NCBI GenBank assembly: GCA_039619475.1
Contig: CM077116.1
Span: 16,489,443 to 16,553,442 of the forward strand
Direction: 5' to 3'
Source of the DNA: Icerya purchasi
Lineage: Eukaryota > Arthropoda > Insecta > Hemiptera > Monophlebidae
Length of the DNA: 64,000 bases
Under the pieces are notes generated by a model. That model was not told the origin of the DNA. It ran no database searches and saw only the letters and a program-made list of their open reading frames with translations. The position numbers and the translations under genes were made by a program. Shown piece by piece: positions 1-12,149 of this stretch (the stretch's first letter is position 1; each line of letters begins with the position of its first letter).

Positions 1-3000
1 ATATATATACTTCATAGTGTTCCCTGTATTTTCCATCATTACGTATATGTTAGAATTAAATAATTTTTTAATATTTCAGTTCTATTTCATATTTCTCTTT
101 TTGTCAGTTTTAAGTTCCTATTCAAATTCACTTAAATCATACCGCGCAAATAAAGGAAAATATTTATTTTACTTTTTTAAACAACAATACGTATCTATTT
201 GCCATTACTACGAAAGCAAAATATCACGACCATATACCCATGCACAAAATCCCTTATATAGCAGTTGACACGCGCATTACAAAAGTTGTTTTACGGAGAC
301 ATAATGATTAGGTTAATAAATCAAGTGTGACTTGCTGGCCGTATAAGACTGCCCAAATGTTTACACACAGGTATATCTTGAATCTTGCTGCGCTAATTGG
401 AAGATTTCTTATAATAATTCCGGCTGAATGTGTTTTTAAGCGGTTTTCACGGAATTACGGCTAAGAAGAATTAAAATTTCCGTAGCGTACGTAATCTGCC
501 TGAAAAGAAAAGGTGGATACAAAAAATGAAAAAATCACATAAAACATCAGCTTAGTGAAAAACAAAACGTACACAATCCTCCTCTAGATAAATGATATTT
601 CTTTTTCTATATGCTATCAGTTTTAAATGACGTGTAAGGTTATTTTTTCAAATTCTTCCTTTATAAATATCTGCTTATTAATTTTCAATATGATTTTGCT
701 TTTCCCTCCGCAGCACATTTCGATTGTCGTCTACTTTCGCATTTTAAATTTTCACAATATTTGTTGGCAACATTTATTATTCGTTTTGCGTGTTGTAATT
801 TCCATTTTTCCAGCTAAAGAGATGGACTTTAAAACGTTCTTGAAAATCAATATATATATATTCCTAGTTAACCGATCTATTCGCTATATTTAAAATAGTA
901 GGAATTAGTAATTAATGAAAGTAGACTTTTCAGGTGCATTTTTTACCAGCGATTTATTTCTGTCTACTGTACATTAAATAATACACTGCTTAACTTCACA
1001 ATCCGCGACGCCCTGCTAAAGGCGTGGGACTTGCTTTACTTTAATTCTCATTTATTGCCATTAGCAAACGCGATTTAAAATAATTTGTTTTTGCGCAACG
1101 TAAAATTAATTCCCGCTGACCGTTGTAATACACGGCATAATATATTGAGCAGTGTAAAATCGATAATTCGCGCCATTTGGACGGCATGATCGGAGATAAT
1201 TCATCGTACAACATGAGATCAAAGTGCTATTTGATGTTTACCATAATTTTGTTTTTTTTTTTTGCGTAAGAAATATGAAACACTCATTGCCTCCTATTTG
1301 GTGTCGACATAATCGACTAGTAATGTACTATATTGTATTGTATTCATTAACGTGTCGCGTACTGCAACATTGGCCAGAGGCACGGATGAATGGAGTTTAG
1401 ATGTTATCTAAGATATTACATAGTCTCAGAAATCAGAAGAGCAGCTGGACTATCTGTTCATCATTGTCGTCCTTGGATTTCAGAGAGGGAACTGGACAGG
1501 CGTAATTGGGACCGGAGTAGGTTGAATTTCGGGCAGTCTACCAGAAGATAAGGGAACAAAGCGTATGCCACATATGATTTATTTAGTAAAAATGAATGAG
1601 AGATTTTCGCGTGGCGCATAATAATATAACTTCTTCTTTACGGCTGGATAATGAGTAGCGTATTATGTCGGATTCATTTGTGAGTACTGCGCATTTGGCC
1701 ATATCCGATTTGGAACCGTCCATGAATATAATTAAACGCTCGACGTAGTTCAATAGAAGTTTTTGCAATGCGCCTACTAGGTGTAGTGAACTTTCCGATC
1801 TTAATGTAATGTAGCTTCTTCCGATCGTTTTAATTCATTTATTTATTTTAGGCTATTTCTAAATTAATTATTTCAAATATTTTAAACTAATTCAGTTCGC
1901 GTTAATAGCACTGTAGTAGAAATCACGGCAAGGCTACCTGTTTACATTTAACTGACTGTTGTTCATTTGATATCGGAAATACCGATAATTACTGATATGT
2001 TCACACGGAACCCCACCGCTAACCGATAAAATTTCTAATAAATAACGAGTTATCCGAATTACTCCGCTTGCTCTTATACGCAGTAATATGAAAACGTAAT
2101 ATTTCCATCAGTTTATGAACTTTTTAATTTACCTTAGGCAGGTTTCAACGTCGTTTTCTTTATTTGAATCTACATTTTCACAGTAATTCACTGTTAATAT
2201 TTTAATTTTTTGTCTTGCTAAAAATTAACTTTTTTCCAAATTACGATTCCACGATAAATCGATGATATGTCAAGTGTCAACGACATTTGTTTATTACATT
2301 AAAACTACAAAACTTATTTAAAGAGACCACACTTTTTCACGTTTTTCTAATGACTATACAGTTTACCTTCATCGATGTTGGGTACTCACGTAGTACTGCC
2401 ACTAACAGTTATGCTAAGGATCATCAAAATCGATCCACATGCAAAAAGGTTACGCGTGAACAAACATAAAGTATATGTGTATACAACACAGTTCTTCAGA
2501 CCTTTTCGGGGAGCAAGCCCGCTGGAACCCTCCTTTTCATCTACAATACTCATGGATGAGTTCTTTTCACTGATCACTTGCTCTTACCGTTTTTTTTCCC
2601 CCCCTTTAAACCAGTAATGGTCAGTAATTACTTTTTTGCAACATCAAAATGATTAAAATAGAAACTACTATTAAAAGAATTTGGCAAACTAATCTCACTG
2701 ATAGTATATAATGACCGATGGATCGGAAATATTTGAAAAAATTAACTGCTATTTTAATAGCAGTATTGAAATATTTTTTTATCGTTGTTAATTTCCTTAG
2801 AAAATTTTACAGATCTGCCATTCTGACTGTGACGTAATATGTCAGATAAAAATCTGGAAGTTAATTTTAACAATTAATATTGAATAAACACACAATTACT
2901 AATAGAATTGCATGTTTTAGTTTCGATGTTGATACCGTCTAGAATCACAGCAGTCAATTCTGAATCCTTTAAAAACTACTGACGAAATTATCTCATTTAA

Positions 3001-4383
3001 TAAATAATCGTTCTACTTAAAATATTTATAAAAAAAATTGTTTTTTAGTATAATGTTCACTATTTTTCAAACATCAACTACTGTTTTTTAGTAGCAGTTT
3101 CTATTATTTAAGTAATTGTAATTTTAGTAGCAGTATGAATTGCGGTTATGTTAATTTCTTCCGGGAATTTTACAAATATTCCATGATAATGGCCATCTGT
3201 CAGAGAAAAACAGTACTAAAGGGTACTTTACAAGGGAAAGAGCATTACAAAGAAACATTATTAAACAGCATTACCAAGGAACAGTTAAATCGAAACTATT
3301 CGTTCATTCTTACGCTGGCAATAGTATAAAAATGTTGCAAGATTTTTGCGTTAAGGAAATTGTAATAGAAATGACCATACAAACCGTTGATTAAATCGAT
3401 CAATTTTAAACATTTGTAAAATAGTAAAGTATTTTTTTTTTTTAATAATGACAATCTTTTTTTCTGTAAATGGAGGTCTACAGGGTGTCCTCACAACAAA
3501 ATCTGAAAGGTCAAGTTACATAAATAAAATGTATTTATTTTTTTATACTTCATTTTAGCAGAAAATAATTAAATTATATGATTAAAAATGCCTACATTAA
3601 TTATATGAAAGGTTTTTCCTAATCTTTTCCTTACATTCAAAGCAATGGCTCTCAACAATTCTTTAAAAAGCAGATTTTAGGCAAATCTGAATTTAAACTG
3701 AAGGAATGAAAATTTTCGTACCAAACGAATTTTCAAAATTTGCAAAACCTCATCTCGAAAATAATTATAACGGAACAGGTTAAACATGAAAAAAAAACAA
3801 TTTTTTTTTTTGATATTGTTTAAATTTTACTTTAAATATTTGTTACGAATGAGCTAAAGAGCTTATTTCTAATTTACATCTAATCTATTAAGGAACTTTA
3901 TTGATTAAATGTAAAAGTTAAATTTAATAATAAAAAATGAAATTTACTTTTTTTTTATTTACTTTTTTGGTCTTATATGCAAACAACCCATTGGCCATCT
4001 AGGTTAAATTTCAATTTTTTATGACGCTATAAATAAATGTAATATCCGATTTACGGTGATATTATTTGTAGACAAGAGCGAATGTGTTTTATGTAGAAAA
4101 ACTATTCTAAGGTTAATCAGTGAATTATATGTTGTAATAGTGCTTGAGTGTTTTTGTTTAGGCCGTATTCGAAAAAGAAAAAAAAATGGTCAGCATCTGC
4201 CAACTTATCTCCATCATGCGGGCGTAGTCAGAAGAAGGGAGATTGACGAAGTCCCTGCTTATATATAGAGTATGGTGATCTGACAGCGCCAAACCGTAAC
4301 CGACATATCGTCACTATAAATTTCAAAATATTAATCTCCCTATTCGAAATCGGAATATACCACGGTAATCTAGGAATATCCAG
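1..4383. other. gene-free AT-rich stretch
   Basis: No gene is supported here. The short open frames are AT-rich, lack recognisable domains and show no codon-like pattern. A string resembling the end of many mariner-type elements (acagggtgtcc) occurs at 3480-3490, but no matching inverted end was found. Homopolymer T tracts occur near 1251, 3431 and 3801. Confidence 0.6.
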
Positions 4384-4389
4384 TTGAAC

Positions 4390-5459
4390 ATTTATATAGT
4401 TTTGATTAAGACGGATTGTACCAAAGGGATTTCCAATATTTTTTTGGGTAAACTTGATGAAACATTTCTCCGCAGTAAGGCTTCATCACTTTGGTGGAAT
4501 GAAGAATGTGACACTGCTTTTAATCACAGTCACGCCATTTTTAGAACCTTCCGTTCTAATGCTACGACTGAAAATTTTCTGGCTCACAAACAGGTTAACG
4601 CGAGAGCTGGTTTGCCCTAAAACCCGTAAAAAAGACCTCTTGGAAAAACTTCTAAGTTCTCTAAAACTACTCCTCTTGCGCAGATTTGGAAAATGGCCAG
4701 AACCTTTAAATTCCCATCCTCTTCTCGCCCTTCCATTATCATTATTTCCGACGATAGCCTTTTTCCTCTTGTTGATTCCATCGGTCCAGCTTATGTTCTT
4801 TCTTTTGATGAATTGTACTCTCCATTTTCGCAAAATTCTCCTTCCCATTTCCTAACTTTGGTTTTAAATTTTAATGAATTAAAGTCTGTTTTGTCAAAAT
4901 CGTCCAGCCCCACTGCACTATCTCGCCTTTAAAGACCTTCCTGAGCAATGCCTTAGTTTCCTTCTCAGTCTTTTCAATTCCTTCCTTTCGAAGGGTATAA
5001 CTCCTTCCTCCTGGAATTTTTTTATCGTCGCCCCCATTCCTAACAAAAATTCTTCCCTACGTCCGATTTCTCTGGCATCCTGCATTAGAAAACTATTTGA
5101 GGGTATGCTTAACAAACGCCTTGTTTGGTGGCTGAAGCATAATAATATATGTTCGGCTTTCGGCCTGGTATTGGCCCTTCTGATTGTGTTAGTCTTTTCG
5201 TTTCTCACTTATGTAAGTCTTTTATCCAAAAACATTTCATCTTAGCTTCCTTCATTGATATCTCCCCTGCTTTTGATAATGTTCATCTTTCCACTTTAAG
5301 AGATAAAATGACGGCAATTAACATCCCAAGCAGATTATTTTCCCTTATTATTAATCTCATGTCGAATTGTTCTATCCATTTCACCTCTCCATCTCTCGAT
5401 GCTCCAAGAAAGGTTTTCCGAGGTCTTCCTCAAGGTTCTTCTCAGTCCTACTCTTAGAA
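4390..5459 (+). pseudogene. Family A LINE fragment: endonuclease-RT linker and N-terminal reverse transcriptase
   Basis: This is a decayed non-LTR retrotransposon reading on the plus strand. Around 4490 the frame reads WWNEECDTAF, the usual linker between the AP-type endonuclease and the reverse transcriptase. Further on come an LNKRLVWWL-like block (about 5108), FGFRPG (5152) and FIDISPAFDNVHL with the first catalytic aspartate region (about 5250). The fingers/palm motif RGLPQGS lies near 5430. A frameshift follows RGLPQGS (the next frame continues as LSPTL), and the homology then stops abruptly at about 5459. The YADD box, RNase H and 3' end are missing. Several frame breaks lie between 4620 and 5149, so it is not functional. 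The same family recurs at 12.1-15.9, 18.2, 20.0, 29.4-30.2, 48.6-51.7 and 53.9 kb. Family knowledge places it among RNase H-bearing LINEs (I/R1/Jockey-like); the exact clade is not certain. Confidence 0.85.
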
Positions 5460-5705
5460 GTGGCACGTAACTTGGAAAAAAGCTGTTGATCCGCAGCGCT
5501 AATGCTCTGCCCAGGTAACGCGATGAATAACCGGTTCTTCTGAGTGAAGCCGATCGACCGTGCTTGAGCGCAAATGCCGAAAACGGGTCCATTGCAGAAT
5601 TTGTACAAATGACCACTGACTAGTTGGCTGGCCCTTCGACTGCTTAAATAGGTGGCTGGCGAGTAGCCACCAAAAAATCGTTTTGCGACGTGGCAATATT
5701 TCATA
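5460..5705. other. GC-richer block fused to a broken LINE
   Basis: Base composition rises sharply over the flanking DNA, and the block starts exactly where the reverse transcriptase homology at 4390-5459 ends. Two overlapping minus-strand frames stay open across most of it, but neither resembles a family I know. A 7-bp hairpin (ggtggct/agccacc) sits at about 5650-5670. It may be part of another repeat, a SINE-like element or a captured host fragment. I cannot name it. Confidence 0.4.
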
Positions 5706-6389
5706 AAATTAAAATAATTATTTTTTGTATAATAAATTATGCGGGAGTTTCAATACATGAATATTAAAAAGCACGGAACTGAATAAGGGACCCTGACACA
5801 ATCCTGAGTAAATCGTTCTGTGCACATGCCCTTGTATGGGATGTAAAAAGGCGATTTTCCGATCGGAGAACGAATTATAAATTGATCTGGCAAATTATAT
5901 AAGGATCCGCAATTCCATTAATGTATAATCAACTTAAAGATATATGCGACGTGGCCAAGATAATTATGAAAAATTTTCGAAAATTGCTCTAACTGGGGGG
6001 CTTTTGATGATTTGGAATAGTGACAGTGGAACCCTACGTACAGATTACATTAAAAAGATATTATTAAAAACCGAGTTGCGTGTAAAAAATTACAAACTCT
6101 TGTGATTAATATATCGAAAATTATTTTCCAGAACTATAACAGTGATTTTTTGACATTATTTCAAAAATCGAATTTTTTTAATATATACAGTTCAGATATT
6201 TCTTATAATGAAAATGAGATAATAGTTCGGCTCAAAAGAACCAGAAAATATAATTACAGTCCAACTCTGCCAATTTATCCCTCAAATTATTTTAAGTTAC
6301 GACCTTAATTTTATCAAATTAAACATTAATATTAACACCTTCAAAGCAAGAATTTCCATCAATTGCCTGACAATGTTGTGAATTCTGTT
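5706..6389. other. AT-rich spacer without a recognised gene
   Basis: I see only short AT-rich frames. The longest plus frame (6102-6308) has no recognisable domain. It could be the decayed upstream part of the LINE whose RNase H region follows at 6390, but no reverse transcriptase motif can be read. Confidence 0.4.
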
Positions 6390-6860
6390 TTTCCAAGTAC
6401 TGTGAAAGAATTATACCCTGGTTACCGGTTAGTACCGATAGTGCTAAATTCCGCGAATTTAACGGAGATATGGAGGCAGGATTTATTATGGAAGGTATCA
6501 ATGAGCAGAAATTTAGATTGCCTCCAAAGGCTTCGATTTTTACGGCTGAATTCCTCGCTATTGAGAAGGCATTAGACTTTGTGGAAACTGTGTTGCAGTC
6601 CAAGGGGGAATTGTTGTATTCTCGGATTAGTTCTCTCTTGTCGCTTCAGAGTAAATAATAACCTCAAGTATAATTGCCATTCATTTATTTATGAAATTGA
6701 AAAAAAGTATTATTTCAGAATTTGGAAATTTTGCTGGGTTCAGGGCCACTGTGCGGTATATTACTTAGTGACAAAGTCGATTCAATTGCTAAAGAAGCAA
6801 TCAGGTTATGTATTAAGTTTCCATTCACCCCATCCTTCGGCCTTCTGGATAAAAACAGAA
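6390..6860 (+). pseudogene. LINE RNase H domain relic
   Basis: A decayed RNase H domain of the kind found at the C-terminus of some LINEs can be pieced together across frames. A TDSAK block stands at about 6434, where TDGSK is usual; it carries the first catalytic aspartate. GFIMEGINEQKFRLP and SIFTAEFLAIEKAL follow (6479-6580) with the second-motif glutamate in TAE. A remnant of the WVPGHCGI.GND..VD.IAKEA region follows in shifted frames at 6730-6810. At least two frameshifts and stops separate these blocks. No reverse transcriptase or tail is visible, so this is an orphan fragment. It is closer to the RNase H at 17.0-17.7 kb than to family A, but its family is not certain. Confidence 0.7.
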
Positions 6861-7079
6861 GAGATAATAATGCGGGTTGGGTGAGTTATATACGCAATGA
6901 TCATGGTAAACATTTTCATATTGACTAACCATCTCTTCCATTTGTACCTTGGTTTTATTACATTCCTGTTCCAATGACCCGCAAATTTGTGACAGTTGTG
7001 TATAGGTTGCGTTCCCGCCATTGTCGAATGAGTTTAAACTTTTCCAATATACGGCATTGCATATCCGCTGTCGACTAGA

Positions 7080-7142
7080 TTTAAAAAAAAAAAAAAAAAA
7101 AGGATATAAACCCACTTTAAAAAAGAACAAAAAAAAAAAAAA
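7080..7142. repeat. two poly-A tracts
   Basis: Runs of A occur at 7083-7101 and 7129-7142, separated by a short spacer. They may be the tail of the LINE relic at 6390-6860, but no consensus was available to prove it. Confidence 0.5.
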
Positions 7143-7516
7143 CATTTCATTTAATTTGATAACAATTTTATGTCGTACGGCATTTATCCTCCGCTGTATA
7201 TGTTTTACCTACTTTGTTCCAGTGATAAGATTTTCTTTTTTCTTTTTAAGTTTATTAAAGCAAACAAGGTTATTATTTAATTTCTATCTTATTTCTTTTG
7301 ACATGGATATGTCTTACCGCGGGGGGTCAGCCAAATTGTGCGTCACGCTTTTTTTAAGAGCAAAAAATGTAACGCTATTTAAAACATATGAGTTATGTCA
7401 ACTGAACCGTGTAATATTAATTATATAGGTGATCAAAATAACTGCTGCTACCATAGTAAGTACATAGCAGTAGTGACTACTTTGCCGACGTTGTTATCAT
7501 AAGAGTGTTAGTTACA

Positions 7517-8445
7517 ATGTCGTCCACCGAGCGTGTTAAACGTCTTCATCGCCGTCAACGTGAAGAGAGAAATTCGCGAGAATTTAATGAATTTTTAATC
7601 CGTATGCTTTTTTCCTCGAGTAGAACTGTAGAGGAGAAGTTTCAGGCATTTTAGAGGGGGAAAAAAAGAAGAAAAGAAACAAAATAAGAAATATTACCAG
7701 AGTAAAAAGCTCAAGAGGGAACAAGATGAACCTGCTATGTCGACAGAAGATCAAAAGAAGAAAGCAGCCGCAGAACGTAATAGGCAGTATCATTTACGTA
7801 AGAAATTCGAGCAGGAAGGAAAAAGAACGCGGGAAGTTGAAGGAGAGCCAGATGAACCTCAACGTGAACCAGTACCAAAGGCATTCATTTGCGAGAGTAT
7901 CGTTGCTGATGTGGAATTCACACTAAACGTTTTCATGAAAATCCTTTCGGTGTTGCTTGTACAGTTTGTGATCGTTTTTGGTTTGATAGAGATGTACGTT
8001 CTGCGCTACAAGAAAGCATAATCCTTCTTACTGCCGAGTTTCCGGATGAACACGTACCTACATTCAAAGTCTGTCAAACGTGTTACAAATCATTATGTGA
8101 AAATAAAATTCCGCGTCTCTCTAGGGCTTATTTAAAATTCTTGAAGAGAGTCGTTATTACGAATTGCCGATAATACTCACTGGTGATCTCAATTTAGATT
8201 TATGCAGCCCTAATGGTGCTAAGTTTATCGAATTTACGGGCGAAGAACTTGGATTAGAAATGAACAATGATCTTGCCATTTCTACAACCCGTAATTTAAC
8301 TTGTATCGATGCCATCTTCTCTCGACATATTGACAATCTCGAAACACGTCACTATATTTCCTGCCTCAGTACACACCGTCGTCCCCTATTGTCTGCAACT
8401 AACAACAATTCTAGTTCAAAAAATGTAGTAAATACTGTACGATAA
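7517..8445 (+). pseudogene. Helitron/Helentron-like protein remnant, N-terminal zinc region joined to endonuclease region
   Basis: The frame opens at an ATG at 7517 and is then broken by frameshifts. A charged, lysine/arginine-rich section (7737-7860) precedes a cysteine-rich block. That block has CTVCDRFWF at about 7958 and CQTCYKSLC at about 8072, an N-terminal zinc-binding pattern of arthropod Helitron proteins. Directly after it, from 8164, lies a stretch with PIILTGDLNLDL, STTRNLTCIDAIF and YISCLSTHRR. This matches the C-terminal part of an endonuclease/exonuclease/phosphatase fold: GDxN, then CID, then a histidine near the end. Helentrons are known to carry such an endonuclease after their replication initiator and helicase. 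Here no Rep HUH motif and no PIF1-like helicase can be found between the two blocks, so the middle appears deleted. The assignment is an inference from motif pattern. A LINE endonuclease fused by chance is the alternative. Confidence 0.6.
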
Positions 8446-8889
8446 ATACATAAAGTGACCTGTTTAATTATTGAACGTCTTTTTTTTTTCACAGTACTTA
8501 AACGTATAAATGAAGTTCGAACTTTGGTGTCTGAAAAATGTCTGCTCAACACACGTTTAATTAGAAGTTTCACGAACACACAGTAGGTACCTATTTAAAC
8601 GTACCAAAAAAGTTGAAAATTTTTGTCAGGAACAAGTGTATCTGTGAATAAATGACGATTGTTAGCGACCTCCTTCTTCTGGGCGGCAAATTTGCTGAAG
8701 GCATGCGGCCTTGCGGTTCGCTGTCTAATTATTTAAACAATTCGATTATTCGACGTTGGTAAAAAACCATTCCTGCGAAAGTCATTTCCACCTCTCGTCG
8801 CAAATGCCAAATCATACCTGCACAGAGATCGGTGGGAACTATCTATGGACACACACAGCACAACTTACAAAAGTTGTGAAATTGAAATG
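8446..8889. other. no feature seen
   Basis: No gene, tail or inverted end that would close the Helentron-like remnant was recognised here. Confidence 0.4.
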
Positions 8890-9285
8890 CTACTGTTTCA
8901 ATGATGGAAGGATAATAATTACCTTTTTGTTCTCCCAGTTAATGGGGAGTTCCGCTGCAACGAAGTCGTCTTCATTACCATCCATCGGTGCTACTGCTTC
9001 AGGAGGATTTGGTTCAGAAATCGTAGAGGGAGCAATATCTTCCATCGTATATGCACGCAGTGAAACTTTGACCAACAGTTATTAATCCTAATGTAAACTC
9101 TAAGATAATAGAACTTTTTTCGAGATTTTTCAAACGCAAAACTGCCTCTTTATTGTTTATACGTTGTTGCTTACGAGAAGAAACATGTATCCCTTTTACT
9201 GGCAGCATTGTAATAACCACAGAGTGTCGGTTCGTAACCAAGAGAGTAAAGACCTCCTGGAATTTTACATTACACATTTTTTAAT
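8890..9285 (-). pseudogene. possible coding remnant, basic block followed by acidic block
   Basis: On the minus strand a basic frame (with SSRKQQRINNKEAV, about 9180) leads by a frameshift into an acidic frame starting at MEDIAPSTISEP (about 9045). The acidic frame runs through GNEDDFVAAELPINWENKK to a GT-containing position at about 8921. The composition is more protein-like than in neighbouring frames. The basic part vaguely resembles the helix-turn-helix start of pogo/jerky-type proteins. I could not confirm any family, and the frameshift argues for a relic. Confidence 0.25.
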
Positions 9286-10373
9286 AAGACATATCCATGT
9301 ACCGATGTATCTGCATGTAGTGTAGATACTTTACAAATTTTTCCCTCGCTCATTGGAGTTTATTATTTTGCTAATGCGAGCGGTTAGTTTTATTTTATTT
9401 CATTCATTATAAATTTATTTATTATATTTTCAAAGTATTCGGTTTCCATTTTATGTTGCTTCGCTATTATTGATTGTAGGAGATTATTGGCCAGGAAGAT
9501 TATACAAATGTAGTCTAGGCCAAAAAAAAAAAAAAAAAGAAGGAAAAAATTTCGTATAATTATAAAAAAAACAAACGAAATTAGCAAAAAAAGAAACGTA
9601 CAAGAGCGAAAAATCTTGACTAGTTAAATAAACCTGCACCGGAATGAACGATTTTTCTTTAAATTTGTGATTTTTCATTTTCGTCTTATGTTTTAAAAAT
9701 TAATTTTCCCGGCTGCAATATTGCTGTCTGCGTTTCAAAGACGATATTCGCGATTTACATGTTTTTCTTTGAAAAAGAGGAACTATTTAAAAGTACATAA
9801 GATTTTTTTTATTTATTTTTTTTTATTTTTTGAGGTTGTCACTTTTACTCAGAAACAATTAGAACAAAAAAAAGAATCAATTATATCTTTATACGATATC
9901 AAATGAGTAGGATGACCAAATCGCAGCAAACTGCAATAGAAAGCAGGACGTTTTAAAAAAAAAAAAAGATGATCGCTTAATAAACACATGATCAGCATCA
10001 CAAATACGCTCTTCGATTGAGTGGTGAGGACAATAGAGGGGGGGGGGGTTATATATGTTAATTCGCTTATACTGTTGCATCGAAATAACAAAAGAAAAAG
10101 TGATAAACTGTAAATTTCTTCGTGTAAATTCATAAAACATTTCGTAGAAAGTTTTATTTTCAATCAGTTTATGGTTAAGGTGCAGCAGGATAAAAAAAAT
10201 CACTTAATTTGTAATATTCACACTTCCAAAATTGAACGATAACTCTGAATTGCAGCTACTCTTATGCAGCACATCTTAAAACGATCGCTCCGTACAAATA
10301 ATATGCGCCTGTTTTGATCGCTTCTTTTTCAAAATGCACTCAGTTCATCGAAAAGCTGAAAAAGTATCGTGAT
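9286..10373. other. AT-rich non-coding stretch with homopolymer tracts
   Basis: Poly-A at 9523-9538 and 9953-9967, poly-T near 9805-9830 and a G run at 10040-10048 are the only structure seen. The open frames here are products of low-complexity sequence. Confidence 0.5.
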
Positions 10374-10459
10374 ATTCCTCCTCGGATTTTTCGATGATAA
10401 TAAACAACTCAAAAGTTGTCGAAAGTTGTTTGTTATCATCAAAAAATCCGAGGAGGAAT
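10374..10459. repeat. long hairpin, 36-bp arms
   Basis: Arms at 10374-10409 and 10424-10459 are reverse complements over 36 positions with two mismatches, one of which would be a G-T wobble in RNA. The loop is 14 nt. The loop and inner arms also contain a nested caactcaaaagttg palindrome. It could be a small foldback element, a replication-derived palindrome or a small-RNA precursor. Confidence 0.9.
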
Positions 10460-12149
10460 GTCTAATTTGTAATTTTAACGAAGCGAATGTGAAAGAATCA
10501 GCAGAAAAAAATAAAAATGAGAGAAATAGAAATGACCGGCTCTGATTATTTGTCGACGTAAGTGATGAAATGCTATTAGCCGCATTTAAAAAAGATACCG
10601 CGCAACAAGGACAACCGAAGCGGAAAGGAAAAAAACAGGAAGTTATACGCTCTCTTTTTTGATTTAATTTCCGGAGTTATTTCCCATTGTTGTCCGGACT
10701 TGCGAGCGAGATGTCACAAATGGACAGTGCGCGAGCAAAGACGTTTCACGAAAGAACTCGCATGAGCAAGATGCACCGATAGGTAGAGTGAGAGCAGAGA
10801 ATTCGTAATAATAACTGAAATTAGTATAACGATAAAAAAGAGAGAAAAAAAAACCGAAAAAGATGAAAATTGTAAATATGTCTTAGAAGAACGTGCTGTT
10901 GAGAAACGTAATTTTTTCGTATTGTGGTCGGCGGAACAATAGATGTGCAGCATTTGTGTCGCGCTATTCTGATCTAAATGTCAGTAAGTCAATTAAATTC
11001 GCATTAATTTAGACGCGGTAGAGGTAGCTCGGACAAAGTCAAATGTTTAGAACACAGTTTAATGTGTTTACATCAACAAGGCGAGATAGGTGCTTGCCTT
11101 GTAGCTGGTCCGATTTTAATCGTCAGTATGGCGGCTGCGGGTACTAAGTTTTTATTCCTAAAAAATTCCGATTTTACCGACCTCCGTTAATTCCTGCTAT
11201 TAATACCGCGACGTCGTATCTCCCACTATCGGCGCAAGATATTTTTTTTAATTAGCGCCTGTATTAGTCGGATGCGTGCTTAACAACGCAATATGATGAC
11301 CGTTTTCGAAAAAAACAAAAAACAAAATCATTAATCAAGCACGGCGTTGTCGCGCCTCACCTTGGTAACTCGTTGAAGGGAACAGGAAATAATTTACCGG
11401 CCTTATAGAGAGTAGTATAGCGATGTTGAAAAATGTCACTCTCCTACGCCTGTTTACTTTAACAGAGAGGATATTTTCAAAGCGAGGCTGTTACGTGAAA
11501 ATTAGCGAAAATCAAAATTAAAAACACGGCTAGTCACGCCGTCGAGGGCAGCTGTAAAACAACCCTTTACACTACGTTTGCTAGCTGTGTCACGGTACGT
11601 GTTACGGAAAATTTACCAGGGAAAAATGTGTACGACACCGATTGCAGCTTCAGTGAAAGTTCTAAATTCGGTCTACAGATAATGCTTCTTAACGAAAAAG
11701 AAAATGCCTATACCATGCGATTAATCCAGTGTCAATCGCAGTATCGAAACTATCGGCCAAGGAAAAAACGCAGCACATGCAAGAGGCACAATAAAGAGAA
11801 TAGCAGACCTGCGCTTCGATAACTGGGATTATCGGCCAATGTTCACAAAAGATATGTCGACTACATAGCTCTCAATTGGAGGTGACAACGAACGACTCGA
11901 TAAATGAAGATGAGATGAACGAACGACGAAGGGAAGGAAATGCGAAATTAATAATTACAAAAAGAGGAAATAGAAAGACTCGCCTAGGGTTTTTCTGGAG
12001 AATGAGAACGAGAAGACGAATTCATCGTTCGGTCCCACTGATGAGACTGCGAATCTGAAACAAATAGCATAAAAACCCTAGAAGGTCCTCCTTGTTGCGG
12101 TAGAATAAGGCCTGTAAGGCGGTCTTTAATTTAAGTATGTCTACTTATG
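10460..12149. other. no gene recognised
   Basis: Two moderately basic plus frames (11628-11822 and 11876-12058) have no recognisable domain. The part around 11020-11230 is somewhat richer in CpG than its surroundings, but no exon or promoter is supported. Confidence 0.4.

Noticed and set aside
3479..3500. tacagggtgtcctcacaaca as a mariner terminus
   Set aside because: No inverted partner or transposase remnant was found within a few kilobases.
4486..4848. 120-codon minus-strand open frame opposite the LINE
   Set aside because: It is the shadow of the plus-strand LINE coding sequence, which has recognisable motifs.
5650..5675. GC-rich hairpin followed by an A run, as a terminator or Helitron 3' end
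   Set aside because: Bacterial terminators do not apply here, and no CTRR-type end lies at the right distance.
7021..7428. 135-codon plus frame
   Set aside because: Its length comes from lysine and phenylalanine runs in poly-A/T tracts; no domain.
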